Of a stretch of 64,000 bases of DNA, positions 33,023 through 42,151 are shown one piece after another; positions within the stretch are counted from its first letter, which is position 1, and each line of letters starts with the position of its first letter. Made by a program: the position numbers and the translations under genes. The DNA comes from Kosakonia sp. SMBL-WEM22 (GTDB taxonomy: Bacteria > Pseudomonadota > Gammaproteobacteria > Enterobacterales > Enterobacteriaceae). The DNA is taken from contig NZ_CP051488.1 in assembly GCF_014490785.1 (NCBI RefSeq), forward strand, positions 1,922,001-1,986,000, in the 5' to 3' direction. The notes beneath the pieces were generated by a model that had not been told where the DNA came from, made no database searches, and saw only the letters and a list, made by a program, of their open reading frames with translations.

Positions 33023-33607
33023 ATGTTTGGCTATCGCAGTAATGTGCCGAAAGTACGCTTGGTAACAGACAGATTAGTGGTGCGCCTGGTTCACGAGCGC
33101 GATGCGTGGCGGCTTGCGGATTATTACGCGGAAAATCGCCAGTTTTTAAAGCCCTGGGAGCCCGTCCGCGATGAGAGCCACTGTTACCCTTCTGGCTGGC
33201 AGGCGCGTCTGGGGATGATCAATGAGTTCCATAAACAGGGCTCCGCTTTTTACTTCGCCCTGCTCGATCCTGAAGAGAAAGAGATTGTCGGCGTCGCTAA
33301 TTTCTCGAACGTGGTGCGCGGCTCGTTTCACGCCTGTTATCTCGGCTACTCCATCGGCCAGAAGTGGCAGGGGCAAGGGTTGATGTTTGAAGCCCTGACA
33401 TCCGCCATTCGCTATATGCAGCGCACGCAACATATGCACCGCATAATGGCCAACTATATGCCGCACAATAAACGCAGCGGCGACTTACTGGCGCGCCTCG
33501 GGTTCGAAAAAGAGGGCTATGCCAAATCCTACTTATTGATTGACGGGCAGTGGCGCGACCACGTCCTCACCGCATTAACCGCCCAGGAGTGGACTCCGGG
33601 ACGCTAA
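33023..33607 (+). CDS. rimJ: Ribosomal protein S5 alanine N-acetyltransferase
   Basis: 194 residues, same length as E. coli RimJ. GNAT fold with acetyl-CoA loop QKWQGQGLM and the C-terminal RSGDLLARLGFEKEGYAK typical of the RimJ/RimL group. Acetylates the N-terminal alanine of S5. ATG 33023 (MFGYRSN) has AAGGAG upstream and is preferred to ATG 33014. yceH follows after 9 nt and mviM after that, forming a rimJ-yceH-mviM unit. Confidence 0.95.
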   Translation: MFGYRSNVPKVRLVTDRLVVRLVHERDAWRLADYYAENRQFLKPWEPVRDESHCYPSGWQARLGMINEFHKQGSAFYFALLDPEEKEIVGVANFSNVVRGSFHACYLGYSIGQKWQGQGLMFEALTSAIRYMQRTQHMHRIMANYMPHNKRSGDLLARLGFEKEGYAKSYLLIDGQWRDHVLTALTAQEWTPGR

Positions 33608-33616
33608 GGAGCAGAG

Positions 33617-34264
33617 ATGAAGTATCAACTCACCGCCATTGAGGCGCGGGTAATCGGCTGTCTGCTGGAGAAGCAGGTCACTACGCCGGAGCAGTATCCG
33701 CTTTCCATCAACGGCGTGGTCACCGCCTGCAATCAGAAAACCAACCGCGAGCCGGTGATGAACCTGAGCGAGCCGGAGGTACAGCAGGTGCTTGATGAAC
33801 TGGTAAAGCGGCACTACCTGCGCACCGTCAGTGGTTTTGGTAACCGGGTGACCAAATATGAGCAGCGCTTCTGCAACTCTGAGTTTGGCGATCTGAAGTT
33901 AAGCCCGGCAGAGGTGGCGCTTATCGCCACGCTGTTGCTGCGCGGGCCGCAAACGCCGGGTGAGCTGCGCGGGCGGGCGGAGCGGATGCACCGCTTTGCC
34001 GATATGGCCGAAGTGGAAAACGCCCTTGAGCAACTGGCCAGCCGCGACGATGGCCCCTATGTGGTGCGCCTGCCGCGCGAGCCGGGCAAGCGCGAGAGCC
34101 GCTATATGCACCTCTTCAGTGGCGATATGCAGACGCTGATCAATGTGGTTGAAGCCGTCGCGCCGACTGAGCAGAGCCTTGAGGCGCGCGTGGAAGCGCT
34201 GGAGAGCGAAGTAGCGGAACTGAAGCAGCGTCTCGATTCGCTGCTGGCACATTTAGGGGATTAA
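33617..34264 (+). CDS. yceH: DUF480 protein YceH
   Basis: 215 residues, same length as E. coli YceH. Two winged-helix domains in tandem (YQLTAIEARVIGCLLEKQ and LSPAEVALIATLLLRGPQTPGEL) are followed by a C-terminal coiled coil (LEARVEALESEVAELKQRL). DNA binding or protein scaffolding is possible; function not known. SD AAGGAG. mviM starts 2 nt after its stop. Confidence 0.93.
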   Translation: MKYQLTAIEARVIGCLLEKQVTTPEQYPLSINGVVTACNQKTNREPVMNLSEPEVQQVLDELVKRHYLRTVSGFGNRVTKYEQRFCNSEFGDLKLSPAEVALIATLLLRGPQTPGELRGRAERMHRFADMAEVENALEQLASRDDGPYVVRLPREPGKRESRYMHLFSGDMQTLINVVEAVAPTEQSLEARVEALESEVAELKQRLDSLLAHLGD

Positions 34265-34266
34265 GC

Positions 34267-35190
34267 GTGACGATATTACGGGTTGGTGTAGTAGGGCTGG
34301 GCGGTATCGCGCAGAAAGCGTGGTTGCCGGTACTGGGCGCGGCAACAGAGTGGACGCTGGCGGCGGCCTGGTCGCCGACGCGGGATAAAGCCCTGCGGGT
34401 GTGTGAAACCTGGCGCATCCCCTATGCGGATTCGCTGGCGTCGCTGGCGGCGCAGTGCGATGCGGTTTTCGTTCACACCTCAACCGCCTCGCACTATGCG
34501 GTGGTGAGCGAGCTACTCAACCTCGGCGTGCATGTCTGCGTCGATAAGCCGCTGGCGGAAAACCTGAAAGATGCCGAGCGCTTGGTCGATCTGGCGGCGC
34601 GCAAAAAGTTGACGCTGATGGTTGGTTTTAACCGCCGCTTCTCACCGCTCTATCGCGAGTTGAAACAGCAGATGCCGCAGGCGGCGTCGCTGCGCATGGA
34701 TAAACACCGCGCCGACAGCGTCGGGCCGCACGACCTGCGCTTTACGCTGCTTGATGACTATCTCCATGTGGTCGACACCGCGCTGTGGCTGGCGGGCGGC
34801 CGCGTGCAGATCCAGAGTGGCACGCTACAGACCACCGACGACGGCGCAATGCTCTATGCCGAGCACCACTTCAGCGCTGACAATTTGCAGGTCACCACCA
34901 GTATGCACCGGCGGGCGGGCAGCCAGCGCGAGTGCGTTCAGGCGGTGTCCGACGGCGGGCTGGTGGACATTACCGATATGCGCGAGTGGCGCGAAGAGCG
35001 CGGGCAGGGGATTATCGCGCGGCCGATCCCCGGCTGGCAGAGCGTGCTGGAGCAGCGTGGTTTTGCCGGCTGCGCGCGCCACTTTATCGACTGTGTGCAA
35101 AATCAGACGGTTCCGGAAACGGCGGGCGAACAGGCGATCCTTGCGCAGCGCGTGGTGGAGAAGCTCTGGCGCGAGGCGATGAGTGAGTAG
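34267..35190 (+). CDS. mviM: Gfo/Idh/MocA-family oxidoreductase MviM
   Basis: 307 residues from GTG, same length as E. coli MviM. N-terminal Rossmann domain with GVVGLGGIAQKAWLP (the G-x-G-x-x pattern), the VDKPLAEN segment with the family's E/DKP motif, and a C-terminal alpha/beta domain with DYLHVVDTALW. Substrate unknown. Named from the virulence locus shared with mviN/murJ, but there is no evidence that it takes part in murein synthesis. Confidence 0.93.
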   Translation: MTILRVGVVGLGGIAQKAWLPVLGAATEWTLAAAWSPTRDKALRVCETWRIPYADSLASLAAQCDAVFVHTSTASHYAVVSELLNLGVHVCVDKPLAENLKDAERLVDLAARKKLTLMVGFNRRFSPLYRELKQQMPQAASLRMDKHRADSVGPHDLRFTLLDDYLHVVDTALWLAGGRVQIQSGTLQTTDDGAMLYAEHHFSADNLQVTTSMHRRAGSQRECVQAVSDGGLVDITDMREWREERGQGIIARPIPGWQSVLEQRGFAGCARHFIDCVQNQTVPETAGEQAILAQRVVEKLWREAMSE

Positions 35191-35255
35191 TGTGAGGCCA
35201 CGCAGGCGATAGTAATTCGCTTTTTTCCCTGTAGACTAAGCGCTTCGCTGTATCC

Positions 35256-35278
35256 CAACGCCTGCATTGCAGGCGTTG
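35256..35278 (+). promoter_or_regulatory. Strong hairpin in the murJ leader
   Basis: CAACGCCTGC-att-GCAGGCGTTG, a perfect 10-bp stem with a 3-nt loop, ending 18 nt before the murJ ATG. No T tract follows, so it is not a clear terminator for mviM. Confidence 0.6.
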
Positions 35279-35296
35279 TGTCTTATGGAAACCAGA

Positions 35297-36832
35297 ATGA
35301 ACCTACTCAAATCGCTGGCGGCAGTCAGCTCCATGACGATGTTTTCCCGCGTGCTGGGTTTTGCGCGCGATGCCATTGTGGCACGGGTGTTTGGCGCAGG
35401 GATGGCGACGGACGCCTTCTTCGTTGCGTTTAAACTGCCCAATCTGTTGCGGCGTATTTTTGCCGAGGGCGCGTTTTCCCAGGCTTTTGTGCCAATCCTC
35501 GCCGAGTACAAAAGCAAACAGGGCGAAGATGCCACCCGCGTCTTTGTCGCCTATGTTTCGGGCTTGCTGACCCTTGCGCTGGCGATAGTGACCGTTATCG
35601 GGATGCTCGCCGCGCCCTGGGTTATCCTCGTCACCGCGCCGGGGTTTGCCGATACGGCGGATAAATTCAACCTCACGTCGCAACTGCTGCGCATCACCTT
35701 TCCTTACATTCTGCTGATCTCGCTGGCGTCGCTGGCAGGGGCGATCCTCAACACCTGGAACCGCTTCTCGGTGCCGGCGTTTGCGCCCACCTTTCTCAAT
35801 GTCAGCATGATTGGCTTTGCGCTCTTCGCCGCGCCTTACTTCCATCCGCCGGTGCTGGCGCTGGCCTGGGCGGTGACCGTCGGCGGTGTGCTGCAACTGG
35901 TCTATCAATTGCCGCATCTGAAGAAGATTGGCATGCTGGTGCTGCCGCGCATCAACCTGCGCGATGCGGGTGCAATGCGTGTCGTGAAGCAGATGGGGCC
36001 GGCGATCCTCGGCGTCTCCGTCAGCCAGATCTCGCTTATCATCAACACCATTTTCGCCTCCTTCCTCGTCTCCGGCTCCGTGTCGTGGATGTATTACGCT
36101 GACCGCTTAATGGAGTTCCCCTCCGGCGTACTGGGGGTGGCACTGGGGACTATTTTGCTGCCGTCGCTGTCGAAAAGCTTCTCCAGCGGTAACCAGGAGG
36201 AGTATTGCCGCCTGATGGATTGGGGCCTGCGCCTCTGTTTCCTGCTGGCGCTGCCAAGCGCCGTAGCGCTCGGCATTCTCGCCAAGCCGTTAACCGTTTC
36301 TCTCTTCCAGTACGGCAAATTCACTGAGTTTGATGCGGCAATGACGCAGCGCGCGCTAATTGCCTACTCGGTTGGGCTGATGGGCTTGATCGTGGTGAAG
36401 GTGCTGGCACCGGGCTTCTATTCACGTCAGGACATTAAAACACCGGTCAAAATCGCTATTGTCACGCTGCTGATGACTCAGGTGATGAACCTGGCCTTTA
36501 TCGGCCCACTGAAGCACGCCGGGCTGTCGCTGTCGATTGGTCTGGCGGCCTGTCTGAACGCCAGCCTGCTCTACTGGCAGCTGCGCAAACAGAAGATCTT
36601 CACCCCGCAGCCGGGCTGGAGCCGTTTTCTGCTGCGCCTGGTGATTGCGGTAGGGGTGATGGCCGCAGCGCTGGTGGGCATACTGTATGTGATGCCTGAC
36701 TGGTCGATTGGCACCATGCCGTACCGCTTGCTGCGCCTGATGGTGGTGGTGGGCGCCGGTATTGTTGCTTACTTTGTCACCCTTGCGCTGCTCGGGTTTA
36801 AAGTGAAAGAGTTCGCGCGCCGGACAGTATAA
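35297..36832 (+). CDS. murJ: Lipid II flippase MurJ
   Basis: 511 residues, same length as E. coli MurJ (MviN), a MOP-superfamily protein with 14 membrane helices that moves lipid II across the inner membrane. Essential-site residues R18, R24, D39 and R52 are present in the first helices (SRVLGFARDAIVAR, ATDAFFVAF, LPNLLRR). An upstream in-frame ATG (35267) is inside the leader hairpin; ATG 35297 has GGAA before it and matches E. coli. Confidence 0.96.
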   Translation: MNLLKSLAAVSSMTMFSRVLGFARDAIVARVFGAGMATDAFFVAFKLPNLLRRIFAEGAFSQAFVPILAEYKSKQGEDATRVFVAYVSGLLTLALAIVTVIGMLAAPWVILVTAPGFADTADKFNLTSQLLRITFPYILLISLASLAGAILNTWNRFSVPAFAPTFLNVSMIGFALFAAPYFHPPVLALAWAVTVGGVLQLVYQLPHLKKIGMLVLPRINLRDAGAMRVVKQMGPAILGVSVSQISLIINTIFASFLVSGSVSWMYYADRLMEFPSGVLGVALGTILLPSLSKSFSSGNQEEYCRLMDWGLRLCFLLALPSAVALGILAKPLTVSLFQYGKFTEFDAAMTQRALIAYSVGLMGLIVVKVLAPGFYSRQDIKTPVKIAIVTLLMTQVMNLAFIGPLKHAGLSLSIGLAACLNASLLYWQLRKQKIFTPQPGWSRFLLRLVIAVGVMAAALVGILYVMPDWSIGTMPYRLLRLMVVVGAGIVAYFVTLALLGFKVKEFARRTV

Positions 36833-36842
36833 AAAGCAACGC

Positions 36843-36865
36843 AAAAAGCCAGGGGAGACCCTGGC
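36843..36865 (-). terminator. Terminator of flgMN
   Basis: Minus strand: GCCAGGG-TCTC-CCCTGGC followed by TTTTTG. It lies between convergent murJ and flgN and may also serve murJ weakly. Confidence 0.8.
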
Positions 36866-36899
36866 CTGTTGGCGACGGCATTCTTATGCTGTCGTCGGA

Positions 36900-37322
36900 C
36901 TAAATCGCGATCTTCTTGCCGCCACGATGGGCAGAAGAGGCATAGCCATTCGCACCGTAGAGGCTTGGCTCCTGATGCGGTTTCAGAACTTCCAGCGCCT
37001 GCTGGTTACGCGCAATTTGCCCCTCCAGCAGCCAGCCGTTGTGCTGGTTGAGGTCGCGTAAATGCTGCGTTTTCTGCGTAATGATCTGCCAGCGATTAGC
37101 AACATCGCCACTGGCGTTTTGTTGCGTTTTCTGTTCGGCACGACGCTGCTGCTCAAGATAGTCCAGCGTCGCGAGCAAGGAGCTTTTCTCCTCCGTAATG
37201 CGCTGTAGCGCGCTGCCATTAATATGGCCAACGGAAAGCTGTTTTTGCTCAGTATCCATCACGTCTTTCAGCGCGCTCAGGATAACTGTCATTTGATCAA
37301 GAATATCTGACAGTCGATTCAT
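36900..37322 (-). CDS. flgN: Flagellar export chaperone FlgN
   Basis: 140 residues (E. coli 138), predicted helical and coiled-coil. Cytosolic chaperone for the hook-filament junction proteins FlgK and FlgL. LSDILDQMTVILSALKDVMDTE at the N-terminus matches the family. It begins 4 nt after flgM, forming the flgM-flgN unit expressed from the sigma-28 promoter and probably by read-through from flgA. Confidence 0.93.
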   Translation of the reverse strand: MNRLSDILDQMTVILSALKDVMDTEQKQLSVGHINGSALQRITEEKSSLLATLDYLEQQRRAEQKTQQNASGDVANRWQIITQKTQHLRDLNQHNGWLLEGQIARNQQALEVLKPHQEPSLYGANGYASSAHRGGKKIAI

Positions 37323-37326
37323 ACGA

Positions 37327-37620
37327 TTATTTACTCTGTAAGTAACTCTTCGCTTCGTTAATCAGGGCATCAGCAATTTTGCCGGTGTCCATTTTGAGTT
37401 CACCATTACGAATCGCGGTTTTCAGTTTTTCAACGCGTTCCATATTGATGTCATTAGCGCCCGCCTGCATCAGCTTGGTTTGCGAACCGCTGAGCGTGAC
37501 GTTGGTGCTGTTTGCCGTCGTGGCGGTTTCCTGGCGCGTTTTCTGCGTCTGGGTTTCGTTAGTCTCACGCTGTTGAACGGTGTTAACCGGCTTCACAGAA
37601 GAGGTACGATCGATGCTCAT
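37327..37620 (-). CDS. flgM: Anti-sigma-28 factor FlgM
   Basis: 97 residues, same length as E. coli FlgM. Holds FliA (sigma-28) until it is exported through the finished hook-basal body. The natively unfolded N-terminal half (rich in Q, T, E) and the C-terminal sigma-binding helices (GANDINMERVEKLKTAI, IADALINEAKSYLQ) are clear. It is preceded by a perfect sigma-28 promoter. Confidence 0.95.
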   Translation of the reverse strand: MSIDRTSSVKPVNTVQQRETNETQTQKTRQETATTANSTNVTLSGSQTKLMQAGANDINMERVEKLKTAIRNGELKMDTGKIADALINEAKSYLQSK

Positions 37621-37678
37621 AGTGTTTCCTCATTGAGGTTCGCGGCGTTTCGGGCCAGATTTCTTCAGTCTTACTAAC

Positions 37679-37705
37679 TTATCGGCAGATAGCATTAGTT
37701 CTTTA
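37679..37705 (-). promoter_or_regulatory. Sigma-28 promoter of flgM
   Basis: Minus strand: TAAA, 15-bp spacer, GCCGATAA, an exact consensus match, between flgA and flgM. This gives late (class 3) transcription of flgMN in addition to class 2 read-through from flgA. Confidence 0.93.
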
Positions 37706-37711
37706 AGTAAT

Positions 37712-38371
37712 TTATAGGTTAATAAGAATATTCCCATCAGAATTAACCGTACCGCTTACTATCTGCCCTGAAGCCATGCGAACGCGCGCATTCTGCGCCA
37801 CTGCCGCATTGTTCATCGCCTGACCTTCGCTGTTGACACTAAAACCATCTCCGGATGCTACAACTTGTACGCGCTGGCCGGCTTTAATTCGCCATGCCTG
37901 ACGCACCATCGAAAGTTGAATCACCTGACCCGGTGCCAGATCGCGCAAACTTACCGCGTCCTGCGCCAGATTTATATCGAGCATTGTTCTCGGCGGCAGC
38001 TGATCGAGCCGCCCGCGCTGTAACGCCACGCTGCCGGGCTGCAATGTCGCGCCGCGTGCAACGGGCTGCACCGCCACGACATAGTTGCCGGTCGCCTGGA
38101 CTTCCACCTGCACAAAGCGTTTTGTGCCTGCGCAGTTCGCCATCACATTCATATTGCCCCATAGCTTCGCGCCGCCCACGACGCTCAGGGTTGGCTCGTC
38201 GCATGCCGGTAACTGGCTCTGCGGGGTGCGAATATTGACCACCACCTCATCGCTAAAACCAGCCAGTCGCTGGGCGAAAAGCGACGTCAGCTGCGCCTGT
38301 AGATCTGCTGCCTGAGAAAAGGGACTTAATAACAATAAGATTGCGGCTACACCGCCTTTCAACGTGTTCAT
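37712..38371 (-). CDS. flgA: Flagellar P-ring assembly chaperone FlgA
   Basis: 219 residues (same as E. coli). Sec signal GGVAAILLLLSPFSQA, then the SAF domain; periplasmic chaperone for the FlgI P ring. The C-terminal block RVQVVASGDGFSVNSEGQAMNNA is characteristic. Divergent from flgB across 157 bp that must hold the FlhDC-dependent class 2 promoters. An in-frame GTG or later ATG was not needed. Confidence 0.95.
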   Translation of the reverse strand: MNTLKGGVAAILLLLSPFSQAADLQAQLTSLFAQRLAGFSDEVVVNIRTPQSQLPACDEPTLSVVGGAKLWGNMNVMANCAGTKRFVQVEVQATGNYVVAVQPVARGATLQPGSVALQRGRLDQLPPRTMLDINLAQDAVSLRDLAPGQVIQLSMVRQAWRIKAGQRVQVVASGDGFSVNSEGQAMNNAAVAQNARVRMASGQIVSGTVNSDGNILINL

Positions 38372-38528
38372 CGCAAAATGGGCCTGTTGAATCAGATGAG
38401 GAGATTTTAACCGTATTGCAAATCTATCAACGCAAAAAATAGCGACGCATTTTGCCCTTATTCCAACGATAAGTTTGCAAGGGGGGATTTAAGCTGTTGG
38501 CTAAATAATTGTCATCAGTGAGGGAGCC
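38372..38528. promoter_or_regulatory. flgA/flgB divergent class 2 control region
   Basis: 157 bp of AT-rich sequence between the two flagellar operons. By comparison with E. coli, FlhD4C2 binding and both class 2 promoters belong here. Individual FlhDC half-sites could not be assigned by eye. Confidence 0.6.
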
Positions 38529-38945
38529 ATGCTCGATAAACTTGATGCCGCACTGCGCTTTCAACAGGAAGCGCTGAACCTGAGCGCCCAGCGCCAGGAG
38601 ATTCTGGCAGCAAATATTGCTAACGCCGACACCCCAGGGTTTCAGGCGCGCGATATCGATTTTTCCAGTGAATTAAAAAAAGTGATGGAGCGCGGTCGGG
38701 CTGAAGGCAGCGGTGTATCGCTGGCACTCACCTCTTCGCGCCATATTCCGGCGCAGGCGATGACCGGCCCGTCTACCGATCTGCTTTATCGCATTCCCGA
38801 TCAACCATCGATGGATGGCAACACCGTCGATATGGATCGTGAACGTACCCAGTTCGCCGATAACAGCGTCAAATACCAGACCGGGTTGACCGTACTGGGC
38901 GGGCAGATCAAAAGCATGATGAGTGTTCTGCAACAGGGGAACTAA
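38529..38945 (+). CDS. flgB: Flagellar proximal rod protein FlgB
   Basis: 138 residues, same length as E. coli FlgB. Rod subunit secreted by the flagellar type III system. The N-terminal rod/hook motif (SAQRQEILAANIANADTPGF) is intact. First gene of the flgBCDEFGHIJ operon; AGGGAG precedes the ATG. Confidence 0.96.
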   Translation: MLDKLDAALRFQQEALNLSAQRQEILAANIANADTPGFQARDIDFSSELKKVMERGRAEGSGVSLALTSSRHIPAQAMTGPSTDLLYRIPDQPSMDGNTVDMDRERTQFADNSVKYQTGLTVLGGQIKSMMSVLQQGN

Positions 38946-38949
38946 TTAA

Positions 38950-39354
38950 ATGGCATTACTGAATATCTTTGATGTCGCAGGCTCCGCGCTGACCGCACAG
39001 TCCAAACGCATGAACGTTGCCGCCAGTAACCTGGCGAACGCCGACAGCGTAACCGGACCAGACGGGCAGCCCTATCGCGCTAAACAGGTTGTCTTTCAGG
39101 TCGATGCAGCACCGGGCCAGGCAACGGGCGGCGTAAAAGTGGCAGATGTAATTGAAAGCCAGGCACCGGACAAGCTGGTGTATGAACCCGGTAACCCGCT
39201 GGCAGATGCAAGCGGTTACGTAAAAATGCCTAACGTTGATGTCGTGGGCGAAATGGTTAACAGCATGTCCGCATCGCGCAGCTACCAGGCGAACGTTGAA
39301 GTGCTGAACACCGTGAAGAGCATGATGCTCAAAACGCTCACTCTCGGTCAGTAA
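38950..39354 (+). CDS. flgC: Flagellar proximal rod protein FlgC
   Basis: 134 residues, same length as in E. coli. Rod subunit with the conserved N-terminal KRMNVAASNLANADS and C-terminal SRSYQANVEVLNTVKSMMLKTL heptad helices that pack together in the rod. Begins 4 nt after flgB. Confidence 0.96.
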   Translation: MALLNIFDVAGSALTAQSKRMNVAASNLANADSVTGPDGQPYRAKQVVFQVDAAPGQATGGVKVADVIESQAPDKLVYEPGNPLADASGYVKMPNVDVVGEMVNSMSASRSYQANVEVLNTVKSMMLKTLTLGQ

Positions 39355-39365
39355 AGGGGCCCCGT

Positions 39366-40052
39366 ATGTCTATCAGCGTGAATATTAACGACCCGATTAA
39401 CAACGGCGTCTCGACGACCAGTAAAACGTCCGGTACATCGACCACCGGCACCAATAGCGCATCCGACCTTCAGGGCAGCTTTTTAACGCTGCTGGTTGCG
39501 CAGTTAAAGAACCAGGATCCGACCAACCCGCTGCAGAATAACGAGCTGACCACGCAGCTGGCGCAGATCAGCACCGTAAGCGGGATTGAGAAACTGAACA
39601 CCACCCTCGGCTCCATCTCCGGACAGCTGGATAACAATCAGTCGCTGCAGGCCAGTACCCTGATTGGTCACGGCGTGATGATCCCGGGACAGACCGTACT
39701 GGTGGGCAAAGGCACCTCCACGCCGTTTGGCGTAGAACTGACGCAGACTGCCGACAAAGTGACCGCCATCGTGAGCGATAAGAGCGGTGCGCCGGTGCGG
39801 ACTATTGAACTCGACGGTCTGAAAGCGGGCGTCCACACCTTCAGTTGGGACGGCAAAATGACAGATGGCAGCGTAGCACCGGATGGCTCATATACGGTCT
39901 CTATCGCGGCCAGCTCCGGCGCAACTCAGCTGGTTGCACAACCGCTGCAGTTTGCGCTGGTACAGGGTGTGACCCGCGGCGACAAGGGAAGCACACTGGA
40001 TTTAGGTACTTACGGAAGTACCACACTCGACGAAGTACGACAGATTATTTAA
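39366..40052 (+). CDS. flgD: Flagellar hook-capping protein FlgD
   Basis: 228 residues (E. coli 231). Scaffold at the hook tip, lost when the hook is complete. Ser/Thr-rich N-terminal export region, the conserved FLTLLVAQLKNQDPTNPLQN (residues about 40-60), then the FlgD Ig-like / tudor-like domain with VHTFSWDGKMTDG. Confidence 0.95.
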   Translation: MSISVNINDPINNGVSTTSKTSGTSTTGTNSASDLQGSFLTLLVAQLKNQDPTNPLQNNELTTQLAQISTVSGIEKLNTTLGSISGQLDNNQSLQASTLIGHGVMIPGQTVLVGKGTSTPFGVELTQTADKVTAIVSDKSGAPVRTIELDGLKAGVHTFSWDGKMTDGSVAPDGSYTVSIAASSGATQLVAQPLQFALVQGVTRGDKGSTLDLGTYGSTTLDEVRQII

Positions 40053-40079
40053 AGCCTTTATACTTATCAGGAGTAAGTC

Positions 40080-41360
40080 ATGGCCTTTTCACAAGCGGTC
40101 AGCGGCCTGAATGCTGCGGCCACCAACCTCGATGTCATTGGTAACAACATTGCCAACTCCGCCACCTATGGCTTTAAATCCGGATCTGCGTCCTTCGCCG
40201 ATATGTTTGCCGGTTCTAAAGTGGGTCTGGGCGTTAAGGTGGCAGGCATTACCCAGGACTTCGCTGACGGCACCACCACCAACACCGGTCGCGGCCTCGA
40301 CGTCGCGCTGAGCGGCAACGGCTTCTTCCGTGTGACCGACAGCAATGGTTCTGTTTACTACAGCCGTAACGGTCAGTTCAAACTCGACGAAAACCGCAAC
40401 CTGGTTAACATGCAGGGTATGCAGGTGACCGGTTTCCCGGTAGCCGGCACACCGCCTGCGGTACAGAGCGGCGCAAACCCGTCGGCCATCACCATCCCTA
40501 ACACCCTGATGGCGGCGAAAGCCACCACCACGGCGGCGATGCAGATGAACCTGAACTCAACGGACTCCACTCCGACGATCAAGCCGTTCGACCCGACGAA
40601 CTCAGACTCCTACAACAAAAAAGGCACTGTCACCACCTATGACAGCCTGGGCAACTCCCATGCCGTTGACGTTTACTACGTTAAAAACAGCGCGAATAAA
40701 TGGGATGTCTATACCCAGGACTCCAGCGTAGCGGGTTCGACTTACCAGAAAGCGGCGCAGATGACCTTTACCAGCAACGGTACGCTCTCTGCGGTCAACA
40801 ACTACACCGAAGTACCACAGCCAGCGGGAGATCCGCGTGTCTGGACTCTGGATGGGACGGCTAACGCCCAGCCGCAGATCAACATCGGTCTGGCCAGCCT
40901 GAACGGTTCTGCTGCCAGCACCTTTAGCCTGAGCTTTTTGAACTCGATGCAGCAGAACACTGGCACCAGCGGTGTCGTCGCTATCAACCAGAACGGGTAC
41001 GCGCCGGGTTCACTGGTGAGCTATGCCATTAACGATGACGGCACCGTGGTTGGGAGCTACTCCAACGAACAGTCGCAGCTGCTGGGTCAGATCGTGCTGG
41101 CGAACTTCGCCAACAACGAAGGCCTGCAGTCTCAGGGTGACAACGTCTGGTCCGCCACCAACTCCTCCGGCGTTGCGCTGCTCGGCACTGCCGGTACCGG
41201 TAACTTCGGCAAGCTGACCAACGGCGCGCTGGAAGCCTCAAACGTGGATCTGAGTAAAGAACTGGTCAACATGATCGTCGCGCAGCGTAACTATCAGTCG
41301 AACGCGCAGACTATCAAAACCCAGGACCAGATCCTTAACACGCTGGTTAACCTGCGTTAA
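40080..41360 (+). CDS. flgE: Flagellar hook protein FlgE
   Basis: 426 residues (E. coli about 402). Main hook subunit. N-terminal QAVSGLNAAATNLDVIGNNI and C-terminal VNMIVAQRNYQSNAQTIKTQ are the rod/hook helices; the middle forms the surface D1/D2 domains, where the extra length probably lies. CAGGAG precedes the ATG. Confidence 0.96.
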   Translation: MAFSQAVSGLNAAATNLDVIGNNIANSATYGFKSGSASFADMFAGSKVGLGVKVAGITQDFADGTTTNTGRGLDVALSGNGFFRVTDSNGSVYYSRNGQFKLDENRNLVNMQGMQVTGFPVAGTPPAVQSGANPSAITIPNTLMAAKATTTAAMQMNLNSTDSTPTIKPFDPTNSDSYNKKGTVTTYDSLGNSHAVDVYYVKNSANKWDVYTQDSSVAGSTYQKAAQMTFTSNGTLSAVNNYTEVPQPAGDPRVWTLDGTANAQPQINIGLASLNGSAASTFSLSFLNSMQQNTGTSGVVAINQNGYAPGSLVSYAINDDGTVVGSYSNEQSQLLGQIVLANFANNEGLQSQGDNVWSATNSSGVALLGTAGTGNFGKLTNGALEASNVDLSKELVNMIVAQRNYQSNAQTIKTQDQILNTLVNLR

Positions 41361-41380
41361 TCGACTGACGGGACGGCTTA

Positions 41381-42136
41381 ATGGATCACGCAATATATAC
41401 CGCGATGGGCGCAGCCAGCCAGACGCTGAATCAGCAGGCTGTCACCGCCAGCAACCTCGCGAATGCTTCCACACCGGGCTTTCGTGCCCAGCTCAACGCG
41501 CTGCGCGCGGTGCCGGTAGAAGGGCTTTCGCTGCCTACCCGCACGCTGGTGGTGGCCTCCACGCCTGGCGCCGATATGACGCCGGGTCAACTGGACTACA
41601 CCTCACGCCCGCTGGATGTGGCGTTGCAGCAGGATGGTTGGCTGGCAGTGCAAACGGCGGACGGCTCGGAAGGTTACACCCGTAACGGCAATATCCAGGT
41701 GAGCCCGACCGGTCAGTTGACAATTCAGGGCCATCCAGTGATTGGCGAAGGCGGTCCGATCGCCGTACCGGAAGGGGCGCAGGTCACTATCGCCGCCGAC
41801 GGTACGATTTCGGCGCTCAACCCTGGCGACGCGGCGAATACTATCGCCCCTGTCGGCAAGCTGAAGCTGGTCAAAGCCGAAGCGCGCGAAGTGGTACGCG
41901 GTGATGACGGTCTTTTCCGTCTGAGCCAGAGCGCGCAGGCGACCCGTGGCGCGACGTTACAGCCAGACCCCTCCATCCGCGTGCAGTCTGGCGTGCTGGA
42001 AGGCAGTAACGTGAAACCGGTTGAATCGATGACCGATATGATCGCCAGCGCGCGCCGTTTCGAAATGCAGATGAAGATCATCAGCAGCGTCGATGAAAAC
42101 GAGCAGCGTGCTAACCAATTGCTGTCAATGAGCTAA
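41381..42136 (+). CDS. flgF: Flagellar proximal rod protein FlgF
   Basis: 251 residues (same as E. coli). Rod subunit with N-terminal MGAASQTLNQQAVTASNLAN and C-terminal MTDMIASARRFEMQMKIISS motifs. It follows flgE by 20 nt and precedes flgG by 15 nt. Confidence 0.95.
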   Translation: MDHAIYTAMGAASQTLNQQAVTASNLANASTPGFRAQLNALRAVPVEGLSLPTRTLVVASTPGADMTPGQLDYTSRPLDVALQQDGWLAVQTADGSEGYTRNGNIQVSPTGQLTIQGHPVIGEGGPIAVPEGAQVTIAADGTISALNPGDAANTIAPVGKLKLVKAEAREVVRGDDGLFRLSQSAQATRGATLQPDPSIRVQSGVLEGSNVKPVESMTDMIASARRFEMQMKIISSVDENEQRANQLLSMS

Positions 42137-42151
42137 TAAACAGGACTACAT

